Assembly: GCF_001039355.2 (NCBI RefSeq)
Contig: NW_019776046.1
Coordinates: forward strand, 63,623 to 127,622
Length of the DNA stretch: 64,000 nt
Direction: 5' to 3'
From: Lingula anatina
Lineage: Eukaryota > Brachiopoda > Lingulata > Lingulida > Lingulidae
Shown here: one piece after another, positions 26,401 through 39,497 of the stretch
Layout: each line of letters begins with the position of its first letter
Position numbering within the stretch: position 1 is the first letter of the stretch
The notes under the pieces: model-generated
What the model was told of the DNA's origin: nothing
What the model saw: the letters and a program-made list of their open reading frames with translations, nothing else
Database searches by the model: none
Translations under genes and position numbers: made by a program

Positions 26401-29400
26401 TAATAATATTAAGTTCTTATTTCTTACCATCCAATCCTTCCACTCCATCAAGCTGGGTCAGTAGTTGGTTGACCACTCGGTCAGTGACGCCAGTGCTGTC
26501 ATGACCGCGCCTGGAATATACAGACTTGTCACTATGACATATATAGACTGGTCAATATAAAATATGTACCGCTTTTTAAAAAACAAAGTAAACATTGAGT
26601 AGTATGTTACTAGACAGAACTATGAGATCCAATATAAGGCAGCTTCTTTATTCTGAAGTTTTCATTATTTGCCTATTATTCTAACTGTGGATAATCATAT
26701 CAAAGTGGTCATTACTATTATAAAATATCATAATGACTCCATCTTTTCAGTGGGAAAAATTGTGAATTTTACAGATACTGTACTTCTTTACAGATACTGT
26801 ACTTCTTTAAGTCATAAGTTTGTAATATTAGAATATTCCTCCTATCGAGTGGTAGCAAAAAAACTGAAAAGCAGGCTTCTCTTTAATGCTTTTCAATATT
26901 TTACAAACACCACAGAATTTCATGCTACACAGAAATACAATTTTTAATGATTCCAAATTTAATTTGTTTTCCCATTGAAAAGATCCAGTCACTACCATAA
27001 TGGAAAAGATGACTGGCCTTTAGGGATATCAGAAACAACCTTTATTTTAAATTAATATATGCAAGTAAGTTAACTGGAATCAAACTTACCGTGGAGCCAA
27101 GGCATCAAACTCATCAAAGAATAAGATACAAGGTTTGGCACTTTGAGCTCTGAAATATATTGAAAAAAAAATACTGATTCAGAAGGAATATGCAACTCAT
27201 TTTAGAAGACTCACTGAAGAACTACCACTTGAATGGTAATCACGATGCACAAAATTATATGTACAAAAAAATCACATAAAGAAAAAATAAATAAATTTTA
27301 CAACCTTAGTGAACCAGATCTAATGTCACCTTAGAAACACTCTACATCCGTCTTTTATAACCCTCCATGTTTTGCAGGATAGGAATAATATGCTAGATTT
27401 GATGATTATGTGATTAAGTATTGCATAAAAAGGATTTCCCCTATTCTAGCTTTGGTTATAATTATCATTAGATAAGGGGGTATTTGTTTGAACACCTTAT
27501 CATGATTACACAACATAAAAGTTATTTCATTTGAAAAATTATAGTATCAGTTTCATAGATAAAACAATTAATGAACATATATATTTCTTTCTTTCTTCAT
27601 GACAACCTAACTCATAAGGACATCAGAGAAGAATTTCATCAGGCATGTTATGTTATAAGAATGAGGTAATTTTTCTTCAGTCAGGAGCTTAATATTGAGA
27701 TAGTTACCTCCATATATTTACCTCCATTGGCCTCATTTCCTTGATGAAGATGTTCTGGGCAAACATCAAAATACTGGTGGTAACTATTTCAATATTAAGC
27801 TGTTGACTGGAGAATAATTACTTCATTTTTAAAACTAATACATTGTTCACCATTACCTGGTAAACGTATCTCTCACTGCTTGCTCACTGGCACCTATGTA
27901 TTTACTTAGAAGCTCTGGACCCTACGAAAAAGAAAATAAAATAAAACAAACAATAAATATATTAGTGTTATAAGATACATATCTTATTAAATTTTTTGTT
28001 TTTGATTTTTAAAAAGCAAGGAACATCATATCTCTGCATAACCTCATTGGTTTTTGAAAATCTTACAGTCAGATGATTATGGAAATATCAGAACGCAAAT
28101 CTTCATACGTAAGTTTCAACTTGATAATTTAAATATTAAGATACTTAATCAAATGCAGAGCATGCAAGGTCAAACATTTAAGTTAATTAATTATTACCAA
28201 TGAAAGTTCTAGGAAGACCCTCCATTATGTGTTAATACTGATGAAATTTATGGGAAGTCTAACCTTTATAATGAAGTTAATACTCATTAAGTTCATGGAA
28301 ATTCTATGCTTGAGGTTTATACGTAAGTAATGATGAAGTTACAAAGAAGTCTTACCTTAATACTAATAAAGTTCAGGCCACATTCCTTGGCTACTACCCC
28401 TGCCAGTAGTGTCTTGCCTGTCCCTGGGGCTCCGTACAACAAAAGGCCTGATCTTAGCCGTAGAGGGCAGTGACTGAACAATACCGGGTACTGGAAATTG
28501 AAATATATCTCCTTATTATATCCAGTGAGCAGAATTAAATATCAAACATCAGCTACCTCTTACTGGATAAAGTATTCTGCTAGTAAAGCATCACGTACTA
28601 GTACAGAGGGATACCATAAGGCTGCCAACATGACAGTACTCAATCAAAATGGGTTAACCTATTGTTTAGGGTCTTACTAACAATAGAATAACACCTGTAA
28701 ACAACTAGACTAAATAATAGTAATGATGATGTTGATGATCCATAGAATATGTATCAATGCACAGAGAGGACTGAGGGCAGAGAAAGATGGAAGTCCAATA
28801 TAATTGTCCATTGGTCTTGCCAAAGTAAGTGGATAAAATATTAATTAATATTATCATTATATATCATATACACACACTATATGCAGGTGGGGTGTACTGG
28901 TACCTTTGAGGGCCACTGTAAGGTCTCCAGCAAAGTGTTTCGGACCTCTTGCAGACCCCCCACGTCTCCCCAGCCTAACTCCCCGGGGGTGTGTAGGGGC
29001 ACGTCCCTCAGAGACGCTGGCGTAAACCCATCAAGAGCTGCTTCAAAATCCTCATCTGTCAGCACCAGTTCACTGCTGGCTGAGACTGGAAGATACATAT
29101 GGTTATTTTCTTATTCATCTGGCCATGCCTCTGCGGGGCTAATAACAACACAGTGCAAAACGATTACAGATAACTTCTGCTTCCTTGTGCTTAACATATA
29201 CAACGTAACATCAAAAATTAAAAGAAACATATGAAGACAAAATTTTAGGATAAGAGAAAGCATATATATATATATCTTCTGGCACACAGAAGTGGTAGTA
29301 TGAATGCACTGCAACTTGGGGACCCAGAAAGGTGTATGGTGAAAATTTGAAAAAGATATTGGTTATAAAAAAAATCAGAAGAAATTAGAAGATAATTATC

Positions 29401-30071
29401 TGCTGATGTTTTTTTTTTTTTTTTTATTTTGAAAAATTCATCAAAACATAAAAAATAAGCAAACTTTAATAAGTTTGTCCAGATTTGTCATACTATGATA
29501 TAAACCTGGTTTTCAACCTCACCAGTGCCTGTCTACAGTTCTCTCTCACTGTCCTGTCAATACTATGGGGTCATAAAAGGGCATCTGTTTTTTCACTCTC
29601 ACCTGTGTGTGTCAGCAGATGAGCATGTATAGCTTTCTCCACCACTTTCACCAAGTCTCTAGCCTGAAACCCCTCCATCTTTGAGGCTATGGTCACCAGA
29701 TTGACCTCTGCCACAGTTCTGGGGTCCACCACCGCCTTACTGTAGAGAATGGACGTCAGGATCTCTTTTCTTTGTGCCTGAAACAGTGAATAAAAGTTTT
29801 CAATTCATCTGAACTCCTTAAACAAATAAAACAAATCAATGAAAACAAAAAAAGGCTTATGCCCATGTCCCGCAACAGGAGATTAAAAAAGCTTTTTTTA
29901 AAGATGAGTTTAATGTGTCGCTTCCTCTCTTGTCTGTTAGATTATATTGCTGTATTCAGCCTGCTTTCAAAAACTTTTTTTGGGGGGAGAGCTACTAATA
30001 AATAAAAAAAATAGAATAAAATAAATAAATAAATAAATAAATANGTCTGTACATAATAAAAAAAATAGAAA

Positions 30072-30106
<35 letters not shown>

Positions 30107-33100
30107 GATTTTTAGAAAAGGACTACATATCAGTGCTTTAAAAACTATTCAGTTAATTAACATTTCAGCAAAATGTCCCTATCCACAGAGACCAACCCAG
30201 GTTGCTTAATTGACTAGTTTGTGTTAATGAGGATGACCACCCAGAATCTTCAGGAAAATAAACAATATCATAATTAACCACAACTACTGCAAATTGGACC
30301 AACTCCTCCACACATGCAACATCTTTTCCAGGATTTAATTATCACAATTCAAACTGATCATACTCTGTCAACAACATGCCAGTGGGCCACAATTACAATT
30401 CAAGTTTTAGCTTGAGTCTAGAGTACCCCATACCTGTTGTGGTGGTTTTATTTGTAAGACTTCCTGAAAGATGTGAGCTCCTCTAGAAGGGACTAAAATC
30501 TGATTCAGAGATAGACGCGATGCACTGGTTGCTATGACAACGACCTTTGACCTCTCTGCCACCTCTGACATTAGGATGTCTTTCATAGCTGTAAAATGCC
30601 ACATTAAAAATAATGCTAGATATAGGAGACACACAAGCTAGTAAGTGCAAAGTATATAAGTTCACAAAGTTAGTTTAGTAAGTAATATGTTTTTGTATTA
30701 TCATGGCTGTTGTGTGTAAATGTCCTTAAATAAATCTGAAATTTTAGAGAAAATTCAATATCAAATTAAAGAGAAATTAACTCCTGATAAAATAATTATA
30801 AATTGTCAAAAACCAAAAATATTTTTTCCAATGAATAAGTTTGAATGGATCATAAATATTTCATCTTTTATCTTTACAAAAGACCTAGACCCAGCAAACT
30901 CCCACTTGTTTCTTCACCTTCAGCCACCTCGGCATTGTACATTGCCTCTCCTGTCAGTTCCATTTCAGGGCTTCTGGGAGAACTGGTCACATGATCCAAA
31001 TCATCCAATAAGATCACAGCAGGCTGTCGCCATGCAGCTTCATTGAAGACCTGGCGAAGAATGGTCTGGATGACTTCTATTCTTTTCCCTGGGTGACAGA
31101 ATATAGATATAAATCTTTACAGCTAACATTTGAAGTAATCTTCCCAGTTATATAATCATGTAGTTGACACAGACTCTAACTGTCACATTCTTTATAAGTT
31201 GAAAAAAAAAGTTCTACTTTCACTTCTACAGTCCTACCTTTAAGACTTTTACAATCCACTATTTCCACATATGCCAGGTTCGGTGGCTGGCTCAGCTTGG
31301 CACAGAGACCTCTGGTGAAGCTGCTCTTTCCACACCCCTTGTTTCCACACACCAAGAGGCAGCCATTTGCAATACTGCTGCTGCCATCTAGTAGCTGTTT
31401 TGGCAATGGCCGCTGTGCTATGGAGCATTCTAGAAATTCTATTGCTTGCTGGGAGAGTGACTTGATACCGCTGTAATTGTACAGTTGTTATGAAGTGAGA
31501 TGAAGAGACTTTCATTCATATTCTAGATCTCACATATGCGAATGACATGAAAATGAGCTCTTTAAAACAAAAGAATATATGTAGTGTTTACATGTTATGC
31601 ATATGTATAAGTAATGTGGAATTTGGCATACCCTAAAAAATAATTTAAAAAAATTACATCCATAAAAATGCTGTTTTTTAAAATAAGTTTATCACTGCAT
31701 TCAGCAATATTGAATCCAAAGCATGACAACAGGCAAGAACTCTGCTTAAACGAGCCTGGAATACCAAGACACAAAGCTAGCTTAAAAATTTAATGAAACC
31801 TTTTAAGTACATCTACAGAGAAGCAACTGAAAATGCCCATTGAACATGTTGCCATTAGAGCTTTTACCCAAGATCTTCCACTTCAACAGCCGGTACAGGA
31901 CAGTCCACCTCTGCCACACTTGATGCTGGTAGAGCAGCCACCTCTCTGGGTTTCTTTGAATCTCGTACTTGTTCTGTGACTCTGACTCTCACAGCATCAA
32001 GGGAAGACTCCTCCAGTTGAGCATACGTTTCTGTTGAGTCTGGGCTTTCTTCTACTCCCTGGAGTGTTAGGAGAAACTCCTGTGAGTGTTCTGAAATATA
32101 TCAAAAATACATATATACAATAAATGAATTGTTATTCAATCATTTTATCCATTGTGGTAGGTGTGACATTAACTCAAACACAATCAAGTCTACAAAATCA
32201 CAACATTTGTCACAAATTCCTTCAATGTGTTACAAAAAAAGTGTTGAATGGTTGTTATAACCAACTGACTGAAACATTTACAAATTGCTACAGGTGAGAC
32301 TGTGAGCACAATTACCACAATCAAGGCACAACCTGGCCAGTGACCTACCTCCCCCTAGTGGAAGACTGAACAAAGTGCCCTGTGTGATAATAAATGGGAA
32401 GTTCTCAGTTGCTGCCTGTCTCAGCCAAACTCTCAGTGCAGTTCTGTACATTTCCTTGGTGTATTTCTTTGTCTGAATGGAATAGTGATTACTTCAATGA
32501 TCAATTATGATTCCAAAATTATGCTCATGAGGAGCAGATGTTTCAAAGATGGTAAAGCACATAGATTACAATAATATACATCCTGAAGTTATTTATCAAT
32601 GACAAAAATGGTATTTATTAAAACGAGTCTGAAGGTTTGCTCCAAAAGTTTATAAAACACAGAAAATTGTTGCCATAATGTTACGTTTAGAATGCACTGA
32701 ATTGGAAGTGCTTAGGACAGTAACTATCAGGTAAAATTATTTTCAATTAATAAAGCAAAAGAGATAAAACTTTCCTCACCACTGGTGTAAGAGGGTGCAG
32801 AGACAGCTGAGTGAATGTAGAGCTGTGAGAATGAATTCCCTCCAGGTGGACCCTGGCCAAGCCCCCCAGGCCCCCTTGTCTTCTTAGGAACTCTGGAAGA
32901 AGAATGTGACCATCCGATACCGTCTCCAGCACCTTGGTCCTGCTTACTTCAACACCAGCACCAGAATGAACTCTTCCACCTCCAGGTATCCCTGTTCCAG
33001 AATGAACTCTTCCACCACTGTGGAATTCACCCCCAGAGCCGAGTTTTTCGTCACCTTCAAAAATGTTATCAGCTTCTTCACCAAATGTAACTTTTTCCTT

Positions 33101-35842
33101 TGTGTGTATATTTCCTTTCATGGCAATTTCATTTTCTGCAGGAGTCTTTGCTCTGGATGGCACACCATACTGAGCATTCACCACCACAACACGCACTACG
33201 ATACTCTGACCCTCTTCAACTTTGACGCTGTTGTCATGGTGACCAGGTTTACCTTTGGACTTGTCTTTCAAGTTCTTGTCAGTTTTAGTTTTTGCGGCTG
33301 CCCTTTTTGCAATCTCCCGTTTTTCTTTGGGGGATGGAAGTTTGGTTAACTTAGCTAAAAATGATGGACACATGGCGTCAATGTCCACGTAGCCATGTTG
33401 TAGCAGAGTATTTGCAGAGATGTAAACAGTTGTAGGCTGTAAAAGAAAAGTGGTTTCTGAAGACTGACCACTCAAATCATGGCTTCCATTTTCTGACATG
33501 AGTTCCAAAGTGTCCAAACATTTCATTGGTTGGACTCTCAGCACCATGTTGACGTCCATGTCCAGAATTTCCGACCTTGTTCCATGGTGAAGGTCAGATG
33601 ACATTTCTAAACCGAAAGGAGCCTGAGGCCCCTTGATTATGAATTTGAAGAAGTCATAAATCCCCCTTATGTTTGAAGCCTGAGCTGACTTGCTTTCAGA
33701 AAGTTCATCACTCCTCTTATGCTCCTCGCTATGGGTCTTCACATCATCCACAATATCCCCATTCATCATTTTTGTCACTTTTGAGTGCTCTTCATTTGCA
33801 CTAGCTTTTTGATTTTCTCCTTTGTTCAGTTTGTCGTCTTCCTTTGCTTTGGGCTTGAATGTGCTTGACCTTGACCCAGATTCCCTGACCTTGGGTGCTA
33901 TGACGACCTCTGTGTGTTGTTCCAGTAAAGCACATGGGACATTGGGTTCCATGGACGCTATAGAAATAGATAAAATGAAGAATGATTTAAAAATGCACAG
34001 TAAAAGATTTCCCTACGGGTAACTTATACTTTGTAAAGTTCATGGAAATGTTTGTTTTTATGAATGAGAATAAATGCCAATGATATTGTAAACAAGTGAA
34101 ATAAGTCATATTGATGAGTTCCCAGCCCTTACTTTTAATTGACAGGGGGTGGGGATGGTGTTGGAGGCTGCATGGACTAACTAATTAAAAAAGATCAATA
34201 TTTGGACAGAAACACTAATTGTGGTGTAAACATATACAAGCACAAGTAACACATAATTACACATAAATGTACTATAGTACACACACGCACATGTACTTAT
34301 CACAGCACTCACCCACTGTGACAAAAATACAGACGGCCCCCTCCACCCAGAGTGGCATCACTTGCTGGGGCCACACCACCCGGAGCTGATTGAGGAGATG
34401 ACTCTCTAGGAAACTGGAGTGGAGTTCCTGGAAATAAGTTAAGAAGCCAGTTGATTACTCTAAAATTACAAAAATACTCTCACACAAATTATTAAGCATT
34501 ACCTCAAATTCTCTTTGATTACTTCACAAACATTTCTTGATGGTATTTTTTTGGTCTGTTTGTCTTACCAGTATCTCCCAGTCATCCACGGAGAGAGGTT
34601 CAACAAATATCCTGGTGCATGATGCCACACTGGGAACAGCTTTCACAAGGACCTGAGATTAATGGGCAGAGAAAAAAATATAAATATAGAATTAAAACAA
34701 TCATATTTGTCTCTAAACAAGACCTTTAACCCATAACCTGAGTATAAACCTATCAGTGTATCCCAGTTTGAGTACTAAATTCTTATATTTAAATTTGCAT
34801 AGAAACAGTTTATTGTTTAAACACACAAACAATATATCTCAATGTCAAAATAATTCTCTCTGTTATGTAAATATTTATAAAAAACATAATAAATATTAAA
34901 AAATTGCCTTAACAGGTTATAATTAGCTATGTCATAGAAATAGTGAATTAGGATGTCTTTCAAATATAAAATGCACTCAATATTAGCTCATCTGAAATAT
35001 TCTACAAGTACACCACAACACTAAATATATTTTTAACCCAAACACAACACTTCTTCACCATAATTATACTGTGCAATGATAACAATATTAAAAAAAAATT
35101 AATTAAAATTCCACACCTCCTCTCTATACTTATAGTACCAATAAGAATAAAAAATTAATAGATAAATCTCCTGGTACCTCTTCTCCAACCTTAAAGCCCA
35201 ATTTGTCTGCGTACAGTCCATTGAGTTCAATGGTGTCCTGAGAGCCTGGGGTCCCTGTGGTCAGTCCCCCTGACCAGCTGACATAGGCTATCCTGCCACT
35301 CTGGGACTGAAGCTGGAACACCTGCAACTGGAAGCCAATTATATATGTTACTACATAGTACTATATATACATGTACTTCTAGTAATTATATCATGTTGGT
35401 ATAACATTTTAGTGTGCATTGAAAGGTGCAACAAAGTGGAACATGAGCAAGCTCAGTGCCAGTGTTATATTTTATGGGCACATTTGGGGTGAAGAAAGCA
35501 AGAGAGTTAGAAATTCTAAATGCAACGTGCCCCTGAAGAAGTACCTATTTTCTGACCTGTCGCCCTCCCCTACATCTTCGACTAATAATCAAAATTTCCA
35601 TTTCTCCAAATTTTCAGTGAATGATTTTGATTACCCCATGAAAGGTGCAATCTGCTGTTCTGTTACTAAAGAGGTCTAATCTAATACCAAGACTTCCATT
35701 AAGCTATCTTTGGTTTGTTTACCTTGCCATCTTCGAATGTGTTTTGCGAGGTCCAGCTTGCCGGAGGCAGGGAAACAAAACAGTTCTTATTTCGACCCCC
35801 ACGAATCACAGCGGCCCAGCACTGACCCGCGGGATCCTGCAT
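23496..35842 (-). CDS. PEX1: Peroxisomal ATPase PEX1 (complete, 20 exons)
   Basis: PEX1 pairs with PEX6 in the hexameric AAA+ ATPase that pulls the receptor PEX5 out of the peroxisome membrane. Exons: 35842-35723, 35327-35178, 34652-34569, 34427-34313, 33957-32780, 32472-32349, 32090-31868, 31470-31238, 31088-30918, 30588-30434, 29777-29603, 29085-28904, 28490-28356, 27921-27857, 27149-27090, 26510-26428, 25872-25769, 25547-24978, 24303-24137, 23580-23496. All phases join, giving 1392 residues (human about 1283). The N-terminal domain has the family-typical [13 protein letters not shown]1 Walker A is GNKGCGKSS (Lys713), Walker B ILLDDLD. D2 Walker A is GAPGTGKT (Lys996), Walker B FFDEFD (Asp1049, Glu1050), followed by [12 protein letters not shown]. 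The protein ends RLTLA. Oddities: a GGRVHSG repeat in the D1-proximal linker and a long acidic insertion after D2. A start at 35842 is favoured as the first ATG of exon 1. Confidence 0.96.
23704..23930. mobile_element. MITE, copy B, in the last PEX1 intron
   Basis: A 227-bp inverted-repeat element flanked by TTA at 23701-23703 and 23931-23933. The ends converge on TTTAGATCGATCT. Its interior is nearly identical to copy A at 364-578. It lies wholly within the intron between PEX1 exons 19 and 20, 124 bp from the terminal exon. No coding capacity. Confidence 0.8.
25652..25690. repeat. (TATTG)n microsatellite in PEX1 intron
   Basis: About seven pentanucleotide units, followed by a degenerate stretch with a related GCATCA spacing, in the intron between PEX1 exons 17 and 18. 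Confidence 0.8.
27663..27824. repeat. Inverted repeat in PEX1 intron
   Basis: Arms of about 46 bp (27664-27710 and 27777-27824) are imperfectly complementary: GAGGTAATTTTTCTTCAGTC on the left against GACTGGAGAATAATTACTTC on the right, with AGCTTAATATTGA inside. The spacer is about 65 bp. Likely an eroded palindromic MITE in the intron between exons 14 and 15. Confidence 0.65.
30015..30110. repeat. (AAAT)n microsatellite with one ambiguous base
   Basis: Two AAAT tracts separated by a short unique stretch that contains the single N at 30044, in the intron between PEX1 exons 10 and 11. Confidence 0.9.
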
Positions 35843-36271
35843 CGTCGCACCCTTTGGGTGTGACACCCAGAATTCACCAGATTTTCTATTTCAGCGATAA
35901 TATGCTTGCTAACAGAAAGTAGGAGCCAAAGTCGAGAAAACAAGTCAAGTTCTCTAGGAAAAGGAGATTAGTTGTGTGAAGTGTGTTAGTTGAGATGATC
36001 CATTGTGATGTCGGACTTCAAACTTATCTCCAAAATTAAATTTGCCGCGAACAGTTTGTTTGTATCTACTAATTAATATAAAACTACATTTTTTTTTTCA
36101 GAAAGAGCAGTGTTGCGCTTCATGTTTGCAGTGTGGCGCGAAAACTGTCGCCTGCTTGTCGTCACGTTGCTCGCGAGAATATTACGTCAACAGCGTCAGG
36201 CGTAAAACGCTGCGAAGAATCGTGGCGAAGCTCGGCGCGAAACAATAGCAGCAGTGATACACGCATGTAAG
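35843..36271. promoter_or_regulatory. Head-to-head spacer, likely bidirectional promoter
   Basis: The PEX1 start codon (minus, 35842) and the C2-like start codon (plus, 36272) are 429 bp apart with no other gene between them. The stretch is richer in CpG than its surroundings, with clusters at 35828-35850 and 36130-36245. No TATA box is obvious at a sensible distance on either strand. Sharing of one promoter is inferred from spacing; transcription starts are unknown. Confidence 0.6.
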
Positions 36272-39200
36272 ATGGAGCATGGTCTTCATCATGGTCATTA
36301 CGACGACGAATTCCGTGATCCGCATTCTCATGTACTATTTAAACCTGATGATGCCTTGTCAAGGCCAGTATGTGTTATTTCTTATGATCTCTGATTTTAA
36401 TCACACTTATTTTTGCATTACCATTTGTCGTACAAATGGAGCCTATGATGCCAGAATTATGTGATCGAAATGTTAGCATCCTCTAGTTTTTGGAAAACAA
36501 TTATAGTGTGCGAGTGAGGTGTACTTATGGGTTAAGGCTACCTTTTAGTTTTTATTATCGTTTTGTAAGGTGTGCCGTGTTTTGATTAGGCCCTATTATT
36601 TATTTTCAAAAGAGATTTTGCAGTATTTCTTTTTTTTTTTATTGAGACCAGTAAGTTGAGAAGGCTTGTAATGTTGATGCATTTCTTACACTTTTTAATT
36701 TGTAGAACGGAGTGCTGTCAATCCATTTGAAACAACTGAAAAACATAAAGTTGGATTTCGAAAATCGTATCCTTGAAGTTTATTTACTCCACACTAGAAC
36801 GTTAATTAGCCTGGGGATTACGTTGCTGTGAGAAAATACCTCTGCTAAGCCTCTTCTTTGCAGATAGATCAATCATTATCTGGGCGAGATTCTGGTACTT
36901 TCATTCATTCATTCATTCATTCATTCATCCGTTCTTCTTTCTCTCCTTTTCTCCTTCTTTCTTTAATTTCTTGTTGCCTTCCAAGACTTCTAAATGTCCA
37001 GTTGTCAGTTAAACTATTTCTCTTGACCAAAGCTCCTGCAGTATTTGAGGACTACCCCATCAGTCTCTATGTAAGGATCCACATTGGAGCGGTGTGTAAG
37101 AACTCGTCGGTCGTCCAGAGTGGAGTGACCAAAACTCAGGCCGCACTCGACGACCTCAGACATTTTGCCATTAAGGTAAATTCCTTTTTAAAAGTTTTAT
37201 TTATTCTTATTTTTAAAATCTGTTGCAGTCTTTGGTTTTACAGAGCATGTTTAAATATTCCTGATAATTGCATTCAAGTTTTGATTTATTCCCGTCGACC
37301 AGAAGACATATTGTACCTTTTAGGTAAAGGTAATTTTAATGGCGTTTTTCATACTTGTTTCTGACACTTAGACCTAAGTTAAGCTGGTTGGGAAAAAGTA
37401 TTTGTAAAAAGAAGTAAATAATACAAAGTTCGTTAATGCTTATTTATATGTGTGTGTGGTGTAATCAGAGAGTTCAGGCTTACAAATGTCTTCTGTTATC
37501 CGCATATTTAAATTTGCCCGATTTCTTTTGTTCTAATAAATTTAAAAACGGTGTGTTCTCTTTAGCTGAGCAACAAGCGCCAAGATTTGTCAAACAAAGT
37601 GAAGCTAGAACTGATAGGTTATGAGTCGCCTGAGAGACATCGCATTATTGCCAGTAAACAGATCCATTTGTATGACATCATCAAGGTTAATACAACAGCT
37701 TTTCTCAGCTTTGTTATATAAAATAAAATGTAAAATAATTTTAAGTAGCTGGGACAAATGAATTAGGAAAAAATGTATGATTATACACGAATAAAGATAA
37801 ATGAAGGAAAACGAAAGAAAAATATATTGCACACGTGTAGAACAATTAAATCCTATGTTGTTGTTTGTGTTGTTTATTTATCTATTTGTGTGTTTGTTTG
37901 TTTACCATCTCTAAGAAACTGTACTCGGTGGAAGCGCTGGCTCTGACCCGTAAAACCAAGCCTATGGCAGTGCTCGAGGTGGAGTTCTGCTTTGCTTACG
38001 GCAGCTTTGGCTACGGATTCTCCAACCAGGTGACTTAATTTTTTATCTCAAAATTAAAAAAAAATAATTTTTTTTATCTAAATGTCACTCGTAAAGAAAA
38101 CTGCCTGTCTTATGTAAACGGTGATTTGGTGAACGCATTTTAAGTAAAAGAATGATTTAACGCAAGTTTTTTTAAATACATTTACCATATACGCCATAAA
38201 GCAAAATAGCATCCGACATCAGTATGGACTCTTCACAAGCTGTTCTTATTTTCTGTCTTTGAAGCTGGAGAACCGCCAGATGGACCCGAAACAACAGATC
38301 ACCCACTCTCTGTTCTTGAGACCAGAGCCTATACCAGGAAGAACGGATACTTTAAAGTAATGCCCGGAATTTCTTCTTGTTATTGTTGCTGTTTAATTTG
38401 ATTTTCTTCTCGTTTCTTGTTCATGTGTAAAGTTACTCTTTCTTTCTTTTTGATTTGAATTTAGTTGAATCTGTGTTAAGATAAAAAAAAGCGGATGCGG
38501 ACAAAGGAATATCAAGATATTTTACTTAAAAATAACGTGAAGGGTTAATGTTCATCAAATGTTTAATTTTAATATTGATTTTAAAAATCTGTGGCATTCA
38601 AACAAGAACCCAGCCCTTCCAACAGAGGGTAAATTGAACGTAGTAAAACCACAATAAAAATAAAAAACGTTTATTTACAGATGAAAAAATGTTATTTGCA
38701 AATATATACAAGCAAGTGACTGCATAAATTAAAGAATCCGTCTAAGCTTTTGTGGTTACGAAAATGCATCTAACAAGAATCATTTGACCATACACGATCA
38801 AATAAAAAAAGATAAAAAAGCAGCTTCTCAAAATGCAACATTCATTTTAGAGGTAAAAACATAGATGCATGAGTGCATAGAAAGTGTCTAAAGCCAAATA
38901 TACTGGTGGCTTAAAAACCTTTGCTGCACTGACTAACACAACTCTTCTCATTTGTCTCTATCAACATATTGAATGCTCTCACCAAAGCAATATAACATTT
39001 CATATATGAATGCATGTATACAGAGTGCTTATCGCCTTTCATGGTCAGAAGCATGGGACTTGTTGACCAAACAAAGTACCTGCTTACTTGGTAACATATG
39101 TCTCAAATCATTTCAGTCAGCTTCTGGAGGATGACAAGGCCATACATTCTAGTAAGATATCTTAAATTGGAATCTGATATCCTATGCCGTCTACTGTCCT

Positions 39201-39454
39201 GTGAATTCCTCGTTTGTTCCTCTAGGTATCACACAGGACAATCCCTGGCCAATACGTGTACTGCCCAGAAAGCTCTTTAAGTTTGCCTGTTGTTACATCA
39301 AGGGATTCAATTGGCCAAGATTTCTATTCTTCCTTACGCATCTGCTCTGTGTAGTTTTGAGCAGTAAAGGCATTGGTGTCTGCTGCCTTATGTTTTTTTT
39401 TTTTTTTTTTTTTTATAAATTCCTTATAATATTTTATAACAATTTTGTCACCAA

Positions 39455-39497
<43 letters not shown>

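Noticed and set aside
32906-33349. 147-residue plus-strand open frame
   Set aside because: It is the antisense shadow of PEX1 exon 5.
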